Source: an uncultured Marinicella sp.
Lineage (GTDB): Bacteria > Pseudomonadota > Gammaproteobacteria > Xanthomonadales > Marinicellaceae
Length of the DNA: 64,000 nt
Assembly: GCA_947502925.1 (NCBI GenBank)
Contig: CANNBS010000008.1
Location: 1-64,000, forward strand
Direction of reading: 5' to 3'
Shown here: one piece after another, positions 7,001-16,220 of the stretch
How positions within the stretch are numbered: position 1 is the first letter of the stretch
How the letters are laid out: every line of letters starts with the position of its first letter
The notes under the pieces: generated by a model
Databases searched by the model: none
The model's input: only the letters and a program-made list of their open reading frames with translations
Told to the model about the DNA's origin: nothing
Made by a program: the position numbers and the translations under genes

Positions 7001-8233
7001 ATGACCAAATTATCCTTAAGTAAAGAAAAAATAAAAGTGGTTTTACTCGAAGGCGTTCACCCCGAAGCCGAACAGCTTTTCAGACGCGACGGTTACAGTC
7101 AGATTGTCACGGTGGACAGCACCCCAGCAGACGATGAATTACATAAAGTTATCGGCGATGCCCATATCCTCGGTATCCGCTCACGCACCCAATTAAGTGG
7201 CGTTAATCTGGATGCCTGCGATAAACTCATGGCGGTGGGCACTTTTTGTATCGGCACCAATCAGGTGGATTTAGACACTTGTAAAAGTCGTGGCATTCCA
7301 GTGTTCAATGCCCCTTTTTCTAACACCCGCAGTGTCGCTGAACTGGTGCTGGGTGAAATCATCCTGCTACTGCGCGGTATCCCGGAAAAAAATGCCAAAG
7401 CCCACCGCGGCGAATGGCAAAAATCCGCCATTCGATCCCATGAAACCCGCGGCAAAACCCTGGGTATTGTCGGCTATGGTCATATCGGATCACAACTCGG
7501 CGTACTGGCCGAGGCCCTGGGCATGCATGTGCTGTTTTATGACATTGAAAATAAACTACCATTAGGTAACTGCCAGGCGGTCGCCAGTTTGGAAGAAATG
7601 CTGCCGCAGGTGGACGTACTGTCTTTGCATGTGCCGGCCACCGAACTCACTGAAAACATGATCACCGCCAAGGAACTGGCTTTATTACCAACAGGTGCGC
7701 ATGTGGTCAATGCTGCACGTGGTAACATTATCGTGATCGATGATCTTGTGGACGCCCTGCGCTCAGAACACATTGCCGGTGCAGCGCTTGATGTTTATCC
7801 ACAAGAGCCGGCCAGTAATGATGACATGTTTGATTCACCGCTCACCGAATTTGATCAGGTCATTCTTACGCCGCATATTGGTGGTTCAACCCAGGAAGCG
7901 CAGTTAAATATTGCCAATGAAGTCACCGATAAGCTGATTAAATACTCCAACAACGGCTCCACCTCTTCAGCGGTTAACTTTCCGGAAGTTTCCCTACCGA
8001 CTTTACATCCTGATTTAACCCGGGTGATGCATATCCATGAAAATAAACCCGGTATGCTGGAGCAGATTAATCAGGCCTTCGCCCGTGAAAACATGAACGT
8101 AGCCGCCATGTATTTACAAACCGCCGGCGAGGTCGGCTATGTGATTATGGATGTGCAATGTGATTCTTCTGAAGGCATTGTGCAACAACTCAAAGACATC
8201 ACCGGCACCATTCGGGTGCGGGTTTTACACTAA
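7001..8233 (+). CDS. serA: D-3-phosphoglycerate dehydrogenase
   Basis: A 410-residue enzyme for the first step of serine synthesis: NAD-dependent oxidation of 3-phosphoglycerate. The Rossmann motif is GIVGYGHIGSQLG; catalytic Arg lies in NAARGNII, with Glu downstream and His in LTPHIGGST. An ACT domain ends the protein (MHIHENKPGMLEQINQAF), so serine feedback is likely. Length matches the E. coli-type 410-residue form. It starts 47 bases from the divergent FAD dehydrogenase, with AGAGA as weak Shine-Dalgarno. The DUF885 gene follows after 13 bases. Confidence 0.96.
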   Translation: MTKLSLSKEKIKVVLLEGVHPEAEQLFRRDGYSQIVTVDSTPADDELHKVIGDAHILGIRSRTQLSGVNLDACDKLMAVGTFCIGTNQVDLDTCKSRGIPVFNAPFSNTRSVAELVLGEIILLLRGIPEKNAKAHRGEWQKSAIRSHETRGKTLGIVGYGHIGSQLGVLAEALGMHVLFYDIENKLPLGNCQAVASLEEMLPQVDVLSLHVPATELTENMITAKELALLPTGAHVVNAARGNIIVIDDLVDALRSEHIAGAALDVYPQEPASNDDMFDSPLTEFDQVILTPHIGGSTQEAQLNIANEVTDKLIKYSNNGSTSSAVNFPEVSLPTLHPDLTRVMHIHENKPGMLEQINQAFARENMNVAAMYLQTAGEVGYVIMDVQCDSSEGIVQQLKDITGTIRVRVLH

Positions 8234-8246
8234 GCGAGCAATCAAT

Positions 8247-10016
8247 ATGTATAATATCTTGTTATTACTTATCACCTTGAGCTTTAGTGCCGCCGTCCAT
8301 GCCGATGCTTCGGCTGAACTGGCACAGGTTCTGGACAACATTCAAAAGACCCGTATAAAACATTCCCCGCAAACCGCCGCCTATTATGGCGATAAAGACA
8401 AGGCCGGTGAACTCAACGATGTCTCTGAAGCCCATTACCAGAAAGTCCGTGCTGATCTGGCACAATTAAAACAGGCATTAAGCGATATCAACAGCGATGC
8501 GTTAACTTTCCAGGAACAAATCTCGCGGCAGATGCAGCTGGATAATTTGCAACAGCAAATCGCCGATATCGACGCCAAAGAATACCAGATACCTATCAAC
8601 TCAGAAAGTTCTTTTCATGTGGGCCTGGCCACCATGCACCGTTACTTAAGCTTTAAGACTGAACAAGATTATAAGAATTATATCAGTCGCTTAAAACAGG
8701 TTCCTCGGGTGATGGATCAACATATCACCAACTTAACAAATGGTTTAAAACGTGGCTTCACCCAACCGAAAGTTATTCTTGAACACTACCCTGAATTTAT
8801 CGACAGTTACATCGAAGAAGACGTCAGTCAATCGAGTTTTTACCAGCCCTTTTTAAGTAAACCGACACAACTCACCGACAAGCAGTTTAAAGACTACCAA
8901 CAACAAGCCCAAAAACTGATTAAAGAACAAATCAATCCAAGCTTCCGGGGCTTTAAAGACTTTATGGTCAATACCTATTTACCACAAACCCGTACCAGCA
9001 TTGGCGCCTATCAATTACCCGATGGCAAGGACTATTACCAACAACAAATCAAAGAATACACCACATTGGACTTAAGCCCGGAAGAAATCCATCAAATTGG
9101 CCTGAAAGAAGTTAAAAGGATTCGTGCTGAGATGGAAGCCATTATCGAATCACTGATCGAACAAGGTGAATTCACCCCAAAAACCGATGACAGTTTTGCG
9201 GAATTTATTCAGTTTTTACGCACCGATGAGCGCTTTTATCCGAAAACAGCCGAAGAACTGCTGAAAGAAGCGGCCTATATCGCCAAGCAAATGGACGGTA
9301 AACTACCCAAATTATTCACAAAATTACCACGTCAGCCCTACACAGTGAAACCGGTGCCGGCGGCCTTTGCCCCGAACTACACCACCGGCCGTTATTCCGG
9401 TGCGCCCATTGATTCCACCCGCCCGGGCGAATACTGGGTTAACACCTATGCCCTGGATAAACGGCCTTTGTATAACTTAGAAGCACTGACCTTTCACGAA
9501 GCGGTACCCGGACATCATCTGCAAAATGCCCTGACGCAGGAATTGGATAATTTACCCGAATTTCGACGCCGGGGTTATATTTCAGCTTTTGGTGAAGGCT
9601 GGGGCTTATACTGTGAAAAACTGGCGAAAGAAGTCGGCTTTTATACGGATCCTTATTCAGATTTCGGTCGCCTCACCTATGAAATGTGGCGCGCCATGCG
9701 CCTGGTGGTGGATACCGGCATGCACGCCATGGGCATGAGCCGCGAAGAAGCCATTAATTTAATGGCTGATAACACCGCGCTGTCTGAACACAATGTGCGC
9801 ACTGAAATCGATCGTTATATCGGCTGGCCCGCTCAGGCGCTGTCTTATAAACTCGGTGAAATTAAAATCTGGGAACTGCGGCGTAAAGCCGAACAAGCCC
9901 TGGGTAATGAATTTGACTTACGCACATTCCACGACACCATCCTGTCCGGCGGCGCCGTGCCATTGGATGTGCTGGAGCAAATGATTGATCGGTATATCGA
10001 AGAATCAAAAGATTAA
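8247..10016 (+). CDS. DUF885 family exported metallopeptidase-like protein
   Basis: 589 residues, starting at an ATG 13 bases after serA. The first 19 residues (MYNILLLLITLSFSAAVHA) are a signal peptide. The DUF885 core shows the zinc-type motif FHEAVPGHHLQ near residue 430 and the family block GEGWGLYCEKLAKEVGFY. Members of this family are probable peptidases of the cell envelope; the substrate is unknown. A longer in-frame start inside serA would destroy the signal peptide, so it is rejected. Repeat-rich non-coding DNA follows. Confidence 0.92.
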   Translation: MYNILLLLITLSFSAAVHADASAELAQVLDNIQKTRIKHSPQTAAYYGDKDKAGELNDVSEAHYQKVRADLAQLKQALSDINSDALTFQEQISRQMQLDNLQQQIADIDAKEYQIPINSESSFHVGLATMHRYLSFKTEQDYKNYISRLKQVPRVMDQHITNLTNGLKRGFTQPKVILEHYPEFIDSYIEEDVSQSSFYQPFLSKPTQLTDKQFKDYQQQAQKLIKEQINPSFRGFKDFMVNTYLPQTRTSIGAYQLPDGKDYYQQQIKEYTTLDLSPEEIHQIGLKEVKRIRAEMEAIIESLIEQGEFTPKTDDSFAEFIQFLRTDERFYPKTAEELLKEAAYIAKQMDGKLPKLFTKLPRQPYTVKPVPAAFAPNYTTGRYSGAPIDSTRPGEYWVNTYALDKRPLYNLEALTFHEAVPGHHLQNALTQELDNLPEFRRRGYISAFGEGWGLYCEKLAKEVGFYTDPYSDFGRLTYEMWRAMRLVVDTGMHAMGMSREEAINLMADNTALSEHNVRTEIDRYIGWPAQALSYKLGEIKIWELRRKAEQALGNEFDLRTFHDTILSGGAVPLDVLEQMIDRYIEESKD

Positions 10017-10050
10017 GCCATTTCGTGATTATTCAGCTTACCTATTAAAG

Positions 10051-10262
10051 ATTCACCACAGAGGCACAAAGAACACAGAGTAGATCACAATAAAATCCCG
10101 CCCGTGCCGGCGCAGGCCGGCACCCAGTGTCTTTTAGTATAAACATTCCTGACCGATATTAACCGAATCCTCAATGACACTAAATACCAGCCTGCGTAGG
10201 TATGGCGTTGCGATACTTCGCATTAGCATCTTATCTCTGTGCCCTCTGTGTCTCTTTGGTTA
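10051..10262. repeat. CACAGAGG inverted-repeat element with internal REP palindrome
   Basis: Left arm at 10051-10082 (ATTCACCACAGAGGCACAAA and on) and inverted right arm at 10231-10262. Between them lies a perfect 8-bp GTGCCGGC/GCCGGCAC hairpin, loop GCAG (10104-10123), and a degenerate copy of the doublet region seen at 4236 (CAATGACACTAAATACC). The segment before the right arm is CGATACTTCGCATTAGCATC. It is one of several such elements in the gene-free stretch 10017-10679. Confidence 0.75.
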
Positions 10263-10273
10263 TTTATTTCTCT

Positions 10274-10375
10274 ATTAACCACAAAGTCCTCAAAGGTTTA
10301 CGCAAAGGACACAAAGTTAACTAATTCGTCATTTTTTACTTAGTGAACTTTGTGCATTCTCCATGCTCTTAGTGG
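10274..10375. repeat. Related CAAAG-type inverted arms
   Basis: ATTAACCACAAAGTCCTCAA at the left (through 10320) and AACTTTGTGCATTC to GTGGTAAAA at the right form a looser version of the neighbouring elements. It matches the piece at 4332-4366. No gene is visible. Confidence 0.5.
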
Positions 10376-10465
10376 TAAAAACTTATCTCGTTCTCATGCT
10401 CTGTGTGGGAATGTCCAGAAGGTGTAATGCCCTATACGTTACCACGCTGGAGCGTTAATAAATGA

Positions 10466-10612
10466 TTTACCACAGAGGCACAGAGGACACTGAGTTGTAT
10501 GTTTAGCTGGCAAGATTTCTCAAAGCTATTCTTATATTGAGACCTCTGCATAAGTCGAAACGATGCTTCGCATTAACATCTTTTTCTGTGCCCTCTGTGT
10601 CTCCGTGGTTAT
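10466..10612. repeat. CACAGAGG inverted-repeat element, third copy
   Basis: Left arm 10466-10495 (TTTACCACAGAGGCACAGAG and on), right arm 10581-10612 inverted, with CGATGCTTCGCATTAACATC just before the right arm. The inner segment GAGACCTCTGCATAA recurs at about 25581, just before the NTF2-like gene end. Confidence 0.75.
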
Positions 10613-10679
10613 CTTTTATGAATTAATTATTAACCTCAAAGCCATGACCCACCGGTCTGCGAAGTGATACTTCACATCA

Positions 10680-10889
10680 TTACCTTTCTTCAACTCCGAG
10701 CGCTTTTAATATCTTTGCCAAAGGACAAAAACCCGTGAAGCTTGACTGAAATAAATTAAAACCAACAAAAACTGCAACCCATAACCAGGTGGGCTTCAGT
10801 AAATTCACATCACCTGTGATGTGTGCCAGCAATAAACTTAATAAAACAAACAAACCGGCTAAACGATGTATCCAACGATTGATATTCAT
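10680..10889 (-). CDS. Small DUF2892-like membrane protein
   Basis: 69 residues starting [14 protein letters not shown], with two hydrophobic segments ([17 protein letters not shown] and [21 protein letters not shown]) and the sequence [13 protein letters not shown] near the C-terminus. This matches the YgaP-type DUF2892 inner-membrane unit (N-x-x-R-x-x-R-x-x-G start, FCP end). The start at 10889 is supported by GAGAG six bases upstream; a TTG four codons earlier is less likely. Such domains often accompany rhodanese modules, but none is adjacent here. Confidence 0.85.
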   Translation of the reverse strand: MNINRWIHRLAGLFVLLSLLLAHITGDVNLLKPTWLWVAVFVGFNLFQSSFTGFCPLAKILKALGVEER

Positions 10890-10976
10890 AACAACTCTCA
10901 ATTAAGAAACAACTGATATTTTAGTTTAGATATTATTTATATGCAATTTATTTAAAGTATTATTTCACACCATCCC

Positions 10977-10985
10977 TGTTACAAT
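10977..10985 (+). promoter_or_regulatory. Candidate extended -10 promoter for rnt
   Basis: TGTTACAAT is an extended -10 (TGn then TACAAT) about 27 bases before the RNase T start. No convincing -35 is seen. Confidence 0.45.
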
Positions 10986-11011
10986 ATTCGCTCTTTTTAT
11001 TGTTTTATTCC

Positions 11012-11647
11012 ATGAGCCCTATCAAAAATCGATTTCGAAGCTTTCTGCCGGTGGTGGTGGACGTTGAAACCGGTGGTTTTAACAACCAGACCGATGCCCT
11101 GCTGGAAATTGCGGCCGTGATTTTAGACATGGACGAAGACGGTTTGATTAAACCGGTTGAGACCATTAATGCCTATGTGGAGCCTTTTGAGGGATCGCAT
11201 ATTGATCCCAAAGCACTGGAAGTCACCGGTATCGATTTAAACCATCCTCTGCGTATGGCGATGGATGAAAAAGCCGCCTTAGGGAAAATATTTTCACCGG
11301 TGCGAAAGAAAATTAAAGAAACCGGCTGCACGCGTGCCGTTTTAGTCGGGCATAATGCACACTTTGATTTGGGTTTTCTCCATGCCGCTGCCGAACGTGC
11401 CGGCATAAAACGCAATCCGTTCCATCCGTTTAGCTGTTTTGATACCGTGACCTTAGGCGCCCTCGCCTACGGCCAGACGGTACTGGCGCGGGCGGTCAGA
11501 GCCGCTGATATCCAATGGGACAGCGAACAGGCGCATTCGGCCCTGTATGATACCGAAAAAACCGCTGAGTTATTTTGTAAAATCATTAACGGTTCACACA
11601 GCAGTGGTTTGTATCAGGCCACTTTTGGCAAAGACAAAGTCGATTAA
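11012..11647 (+). CDS. rnt: Ribonuclease T
   Basis: A 211-residue DEDDh 3'-5' exoribonuclease that trims tRNA and other stable RNA 3' ends. Catalytic signatures are VVDVETGGF (Exo I), [11 protein letters not shown] (Exo II) and [14 protein letters not shown] (Exo III). The length and the ending match gammaproteobacterial RNase T. The start at 11012 ([13 protein letters not shown]) fits the family; an upstream TTG would add four residues. Its stop overlaps the convergent small membrane protein gene by four bases. Confidence 0.94.
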   Translation: MSPIKNRFRSFLPVVVDVETGGFNNQTDALLEIAAVILDMDEDGLIKPVETINAYVEPFEGSHIDPKALEVTGIDLNHPLRMAMDEKAALGKIFSPVRKKIKETGCTRAVLVGHNAHFDLGFLHAAAERAGIKRNPFHPFSCFDTVTLGALAYGQTVLARAVRAADIQWDSEQAHSALYDTEKTAELFCKIINGSHSSGLYQATFGKDKVD

Positions 11648-11835
11648 TTTCGCTCAGTGGATTTGTTATTTATCGCTTTCAAAATTTCAGCCTGTGTCAT
11701 GGCCATCTGCTGTTGCGAGCGCGCAATCGAACGCAGGGAAGTCACCACACTGTAAAAGGCCCAAAAGAATAAAACCACTATCCCTAAATACAAGATAGTC
11801 GTGAAAAATAATAACACCGGTTCAGTTAACGACAT
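11644..11835 (-). CDS. Small single-span membrane protein
   Basis: 63 residues with a long N-terminal hydrophobic helix ([20 protein letters not shown]) followed by a short polar, coiled tail ([20 protein letters not shown]). A GAGGA Shine-Dalgarno precedes the ATG. Function unknown. It lies 27 bases downstream of the DUF2959 lipoprotein gene on the same strand, so the two probably form an operon, and it converges on rnt with a four-base overlap. Confidence 0.75.
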   Translation of the reverse strand: MSLTEPVLLFFTTILYLGIVVLFFWAFYSVVTSLRSIARSQQQMAMTQAEILKAINNKSTERN

Positions 11836-11862
11836 ATTGGTTCTCCTCGGAAATACAATTAA

Positions 11863-12507
11863 CTATGATGCATCTTGCATCGCTTCAATAAACACATTCG
11901 CCTCATCAATCGAGCGTTCCATTTCAGCCACCAGCGCAGCGACATCCGTTTTAATGCTGATGTACTCATCCTGTAAAGCTGAAATGGCTCTTGCATTGAG
12001 GTTATGCTTTAAATACAGAACCTGATCCTGAAATACTGCCAGTACAGGTGGGATTTTATCCTCCGCGCGCCGCATGGCCCGAATGAGCTGGTTATATTCA
12101 CGACGTGTCTGGCGTAATTGCTGGGCGCTGTCACGTCGCATTTTAGCGTTACTGTAATCGTTGAGCTCGTCTTGCCATTCTTCGAACAAGTCCTCAGCGA
12201 CTTTTTCAATGGCATCGATGCGTTCATTTAAATCCTCAGCAGCCGCCACACTATCATCATATTCTGACTGTAAGCGCTTATAGACTTTTTCCAGCGAACC
12301 CCCGTCATAATTAACCACCGAACCAAACTGCTCAAGGGCTGAATTAAACTGTTCTTTGGTATCTTCCTGCGCATCGCGGGCTTCTTCCACCCGATCAACC
12401 AAAATATCACGCTTATAGACGCCAAATTTTTCCATGGAGTTATAGTAAGCTGTCGAACAAGCGGACAAATATGCCATAACCAATACAATCACTGCTGTGT
12501 TTTTCAT
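11863..12507 (-). CDS. DUF2959 lipoprotein, coiled-coil
   Basis: 214 residues with a lipobox LSAC (Cys17) followed by STAYYNSMEKFGVYKRDILVDRV, the opening typical of DUF2959. The rest is almost all charged helix with heptad character (residues ~40-200), so an elongated coiled coil anchored in the outer membrane is expected. No enzyme motif is present. Function is unknown in the family. The next gene on this strand is the 63-residue membrane protein. Confidence 0.9.
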   Translation of the reverse strand: MKNTAVIVLVMAYLSACSTAYYNSMEKFGVYKRDILVDRVEEARDAQEDTKEQFNSALEQFGSVVNYDGGSLEKVYKRLQSEYDDSVAAAEDLNERIDAIEKVAEDLFEEWQDELNDYSNAKMRRDSAQQLRQTRREYNQLIRAMRRAEDKIPPVLAVFQDQVLYLKHNLNARAISALQDEYISIKTDVAALVAEMERSIDEANVFIEAMQDAS

Positions 12508-12751
12508 TTTTTTAACTAAATCATGAAGAAAGTCTTAGTATATCGAAAATTCATGTAAAACGTAAATTGAGGTCAATTTCTGTCCACTTTACATTTGCGC
12601 AGTCAACGCTTAATTTCAAAATTTCCGGAAAAAATAATCCTTAAAAATCATACGTTTGTTTGATTTAATTTAAGATCAATTTATAACTTATCGCTTGAAT
12701 CCGAGCCGATAAATCCCCATAATCCATGCCTCCTTAACACAAACATAAAAC

Positions 12752-13672
12752 ATGAGCTTTAGTGCAGTGGTGTTCCCTGGACAGGGTGCACAAAAAAAAG
12801 GCATGGCCAGGGATTTTATCGAAGAGTACAACGAAGCAGCGGATGTATTTAAAACCGCCGACCAGATTCTGGATTTTGATGTGTATGAAATTTGCCATGG
12901 AGACGGTGACTTATTAAATCAGACCAATTACACCCAACCTTGTATTCTCACCGCTGAAATAGCCATGTTTCGCGCGCTTCATGCCCACCAAAATTTAAAC
13001 GCCGATTATTTCGCCGGTCATTCTCTGGGTGAATATGCGGCGCTGGTGGCCGCTGATGTCATGTCTTTTGAAACGGCGCTGAACATTGTCGCACGTCGCG
13101 GTGAACTGATGAACCAAACCGACGAGGATGGTGCCATGGCGGCGGTGATTATGGACACCGTTGATTTAAAAAGCATTGGTGAAATCGCAGATCAGCATAA
13201 CATCGATATCGCCAATGATAACTCCGCACAACAGGTGGTCTTAAGTGGTCGTCAGGATGATTTAGACAAAACCATAAAAGCCTTAACTGATAAGTTCGAA
13301 GGCCAATCCTTTCGAGCTGTGCCACTGACTGTGAGCGCGGCGTTTCATTCGCGTTATATGGCACCGGTGGAAGCCCAATTTCATGAATTCTTATTGGATT
13401 TCGCTGATGACATAAACGAACAAAATTTGCCTAAAGTGGCGTCCAATTTCCTCGGTGACTTTTATATCGCGGATAAATTACAGCTGATTGAATCATTGTC
13501 GAGACAAATCAGTGGCACCGTTAAATGGCGGGATAACATGAATTTGCTCAAAGATCAGCAGATTTTAGAGCTCGGCCCCAATCGGCCGCTGCGTGGATTC
13601 TTTAAAAGCATTGGGGTTGATATTACATCAGTGATTAACCTGAAGAGTGCACACAAAGCCTTTAAATCATAA
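12752..13672 (+). CDS. ACP S-acyl(malonyl)transferase, trans-AT-like
   Basis: 306 residues; loads malonyl units from CoA onto acyl carrier protein. FPGQGAQ (8-14) and GHSLGEYAALVAADVMSF with active Ser91 are intact, Arg is in VARRGELMN, and the second catalytic His is in AAFHSRYMAPV. NDNSAQQVVLSG and FHSRYM look more like discrete acyltransferases of trans-AT polyketide systems than housekeeping FabD, suggesting a specialised pathway. It is the first gene of the fatty-acid island. The ATG lacks an obvious Shine-Dalgarno. The 244 bases upstream are AT-rich and probably hold the promoters of this island and of the divergent lipoprotein gene. Confidence 0.9.
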   Translation: MSFSAVVFPGQGAQKKGMARDFIEEYNEAADVFKTADQILDFDVYEICHGDGDLLNQTNYTQPCILTAEIAMFRALHAHQNLNADYFAGHSLGEYAALVAADVMSFETALNIVARRGELMNQTDEDGAMAAVIMDTVDLKSIGEIADQHNIDIANDNSAQQVVLSGRQDDLDKTIKALTDKFEGQSFRAVPLTVSAAFHSRYMAPVEAQFHEFLLDFADDINEQNLPKVASNFLGDFYIADKLQLIESLSRQISGTVKWRDNMNLLKDQQILELGPNRPLRGFFKSIGVDITSVINLKSAHKAFKS

Positions 13673-13698
13673 ACAAATTAATTTGTCGGGGACAACAC

Positions 13699-14634
13699 AT
13701 GACGATTTTTAATAGCAAGCATTGGGCACTGATTTTAGGCGGATCCAGCGGTTTTGGTTTAGCCAGTGCAAAAAAACTCAGCCGCCAGGGCATGAACATT
13801 TGTATTGTTCATCGAGATCGCCGCGGTGCCATGGAACAAATCAACAAGGACTTTGATGAGATTAAAAACACCGGTGTCGACTTTATCAGTTTTAATGTCG
13901 ATGCCCTGAGTGAGCGTGGCATGGACAAGGTACTGGCCGGGCTTAAAGAAGCCCTGGGCGAGAACGGTAAAGTGCGCGTATTACTTCACTCCATTGCCTT
14001 TGGAAATTTAAAACTCATTGCGCCACAGAAACGCCAGAAGGACAACCCCGCTGTTGAACAACTGGCACAAAAACTCGGTCTGGACAGCGTACAGGTGAAC
14101 AACGCCGTGGATGAACTGCTGTCGGACGGCGTCGGTGAAGTTTTTCCGCTGGACAACCCTGAATACAGCGACATGCTGATTGAAGATGAAGACATGGCGC
14201 GCACCATTTACAGCATGGGCACCAGTCTGCTGACCTGGACCCAAAAACTCTCACAACAACAATTATTCGCCGATGACGCCCGTGTTTTGGGGCTCACCAG
14301 TGAAGGTAACACCATCGCCTGGCGTGGTTATGCGGCGGTATCAGCCGCTAAAGTCGCTTTGGAGTCCGTGTCACGATCCATAGCCGTTGAGTTTGCCTCG
14401 CAAGGTATTCGCTCGAATATTATTCAAGCAGGTGTGACCGACACGAAAGCCCTGCAGGCGATTCCTGGCAGTGATCGCATGAAATCCGTGGCTCGCCTAA
14501 AAAACCCCTTTAAACGCCTGACCACACCGGAAGATGTGGCGGATGTGGTGTCTTTACTGGCCCGTGATGAAGCGCAGTGGATTAACGGTGCATTAATCCG
14601 TGCCGATGGCGGTGAACAAATCGCCTCTTTTTAA
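13699..14634 (+). CDS. FabI-like SDR, probable enoyl-ACP reductase
   Basis: A 311-residue short-chain dehydrogenase. The nucleotide motif is GGSSGFGLASAKKL. HSIAFGN is FabI-like, and the catalytic pair is YAAVSAAK, i.e. Tyr-x6-Lys as in FabI rather than the Tyr-x3-Lys of ketoreductases. The predicted step is therefore reduction of enoyl-ACP. It is longer than FabI (~262), with an insertion around residues 110-165 (QLAQKLGLDSVQVNNAVDEL and on). It sits between the acyltransferase and KASIII genes; GGGGAC is its ribosome binding site. Substrate chain is unknown. Confidence 0.85.
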   Translation: MTIFNSKHWALILGGSSGFGLASAKKLSRQGMNICIVHRDRRGAMEQINKDFDEIKNTGVDFISFNVDALSERGMDKVLAGLKEALGENGKVRVLLHSIAFGNLKLIAPQKRQKDNPAVEQLAQKLGLDSVQVNNAVDELLSDGVGEVFPLDNPEYSDMLIEDEDMARTIYSMGTSLLTWTQKLSQQQLFADDARVLGLTSEGNTIAWRGYAAVSAAKVALESVSRSIAVEFASQGIRSNIIQAGVTDTKALQAIPGSDRMKSVARLKNPFKRLTTPEDVADVVSLLARDEAQWINGALIRADGGEQIASF

Positions 14635-14643
14635 AGGACGACT

Positions 14644-15630
14644 ATGCTGTATATTCATGGCGCCGGCCATTACCACCCTGACAATATTATCGACAATGCC
14701 TTTTTAGAATCCCTGGGCATTGAAACCAGCAATGAATGGATTATTGAGCGGGTCGGTATTAAAAAACGTCACACGGTGATGGATTTGGATGATTTAAAAA
14801 ACACGTTAAATCAAAAGGTCGGTACAGCCAAAGTCAACGAAACCAGCGCCGAAATGGGCGCCAAAGCCATCGACATGGCCTTAAATCGCGCCGGGATTCA
14901 AAAACAGGACATCGGCATGGTGATTTCAGCCACCTGTGCCCCGGCCTATTCATTACCGGCTAATGCCAGTGTGATTGCCGCTGAAGCCGGTATCGATGCC
15001 TTTACCGTGGACATTACGTCGGCCTGTTCCAGTTTTGCCAGTCATGTACATTTTCTTAATCACATGGACGAAGCGGCGATGCCTGATTATATGCTGTGTG
15101 TGATTCCCGAAAGCTGGACCACCACCACTGATTTCAGTGACCGCCGTACCGCCGTATTAATCGGTGATGGCGCGGCCGCGGTGATTTTTTCCAAAAAGCA
15201 CAGCACCAACATGCATGTGATTAATACAGCCATGACCTCTGATCCCGCCGGATGGGATAAGGTGCAGACCAAAACCGGTGAACATTTTTTCCAGGATGGT
15301 TTATCGGTGCAAAAATTTGCCATTAAAAAAACCGTGGCCACCTTTCGGCAGTTGCAGAAACAAATCGATGAACCCTTAAATGCACATTACTTTATCAGCC
15401 ACCAGGCCAATTTAACCATGTTGAAATCAGTGTGCAGAAAACTCGGTATTCAGGACAACAAACATTTATACAACGTTGATGAATACGGTAATTGTGGTGC
15501 CGCCGGAGCGCCATCAGTGTTATCTCAAAACTGGGATTTGTTTAAAGCCGGTGATTTTATTACTTTAATTGTGGTCGGTGCCGGTTTAACCTGGGGCGGC
15601 ATGACCATCGCCGTTGGAGAAACAGCATGA
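14644..15630 (+). CDS. Beta-ketoacyl-ACP synthase III family protein
   Basis: 328 residues with the KASIII triad: Cys128 in TSACSSFASH, His in FISHQANLTML and Asn in EYGNCGAAGAPS. The N-terminal GAGHYHPDNIIDN and WIIERVGIKKRH are typical. It would start chains by condensing an acyl-CoA with malonyl-ACP; the primer cannot be read from sequence. Housekeeping fabH usually sits with plsX and fabD, so this is an extra copy. AAGGA precedes the start, and its last four bases overlap the FabA-like gene. Confidence 0.92.
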   Translation: MLYIHGAGHYHPDNIIDNAFLESLGIETSNEWIIERVGIKKRHTVMDLDDLKNTLNQKVGTAKVNETSAEMGAKAIDMALNRAGIQKQDIGMVISATCAPAYSLPANASVIAAEAGIDAFTVDITSACSSFASHVHFLNHMDEAAMPDYMLCVIPESWTTTTDFSDRRTAVLIGDGAAAVIFSKKHSTNMHVINTAMTSDPAGWDKVQTKTGEHFFQDGLSVQKFAIKKTVATFRQLQKQIDEPLNAHYFISHQANLTMLKSVCRKLGIQDNKHLYNVDEYGNCGAAGAPSVLSQNWDLFKAGDFITLIVVGAGLTWGGMTIAVGETA

Positions 15631-16220
15631 GATTAAGTTATCAGGACTTTTTAGAACGGACATCTTTCAGTAAAGATGAATTACTGGCCTATTCCTGGGG
15701 CGATTTGATTGAAGATCCGCCCATCGAGGGCTGCGGTTTACTGCCCTCACCGCCAATGTTGATGTTCGATCGCATTATTGAAATTTCACATAAAGGCAAG
15801 CGTGGTCGGATTGTCGCTGAACAGGATATTTCCCTCGATGACTGGTTTTTCCAATGTCATTTCCGTCAGGATCCGGTGCAACCGGGATGTCTCGGCGTCG
15901 ATGCCGTGTGGCAGCTGATTGGTTTTTATGCCATTATCCGTGGCGGCAAAGGCGCAGGACGGGCCTTGGGCGCCGGTGCCATTGAGTTCTTTGGGCAGAT
16001 CAGGCCGCACAATAAGATCGTCCGCTATGAGATTGATATTAAACGTTTTTCCAATATGGCCGCGCAGGATGCGGCGATTGCCATCGGCTCAGCGAAAGTG
16101 TTTGTCGATGATCAGGAAATATACACCATTAACGATGCCAAGGCAGGCATCTTTAAAAATATTCAATACCGGGATTATCCCCATGAAAGTGATCAATCTA
16201 TCGGAGGCCAGCTGACATGA
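15627..16220 (+). CDS. FabA-like 3-hydroxyacyl-ACP dehydratase/isomerase
   Basis: 197 residues. The hot-dog fold carries the FabA catalytic pair: His78 in QCHFRQDPVQPGCLG and Asp92 in GVDAVWQLIGFY. Asp instead of Glu is the mark of FabA over FabZ, so isomerisation of trans-2 to cis-3 enoyl-ACP, and hence an unsaturated product, is possible. It has ~20 extra N-terminal residues compared with the usual 172. ATGA overlaps join it to both neighbours. Confidence 0.9.
   Translation: MRLSYQDFLERTSFSKDELLAYSWGDLIEDPPIEGCGLLPSPPMLMFDRIIEISHKGKRGRIVAEQDISLDDWFFQCHFRQDPVQPGCLGVDAVWQLIGFYAIIRGGKGAGRALGAGAIEFFGQIRPHNKIVRYEIDIKRFSNMAAQDAAIAIGSAKVFVDDQEIYTINDAKAGIFKNIQYRDYPHESDQSIGGQLT

Noticed and set aside
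8151..8246. Longer start of the DUF885 gene inside serA
   Set aside because: It would bury the signal peptide 32 residues in and overlap the ACT domain coding sequence.
13699..14634. Ketoreductase (FabG) call for the SDR in the fatty-acid island
   Set aside because: The catalytic spacing is Tyr-x6-Lys, and HSIAF is present, as in FabI-type enoyl reductases.
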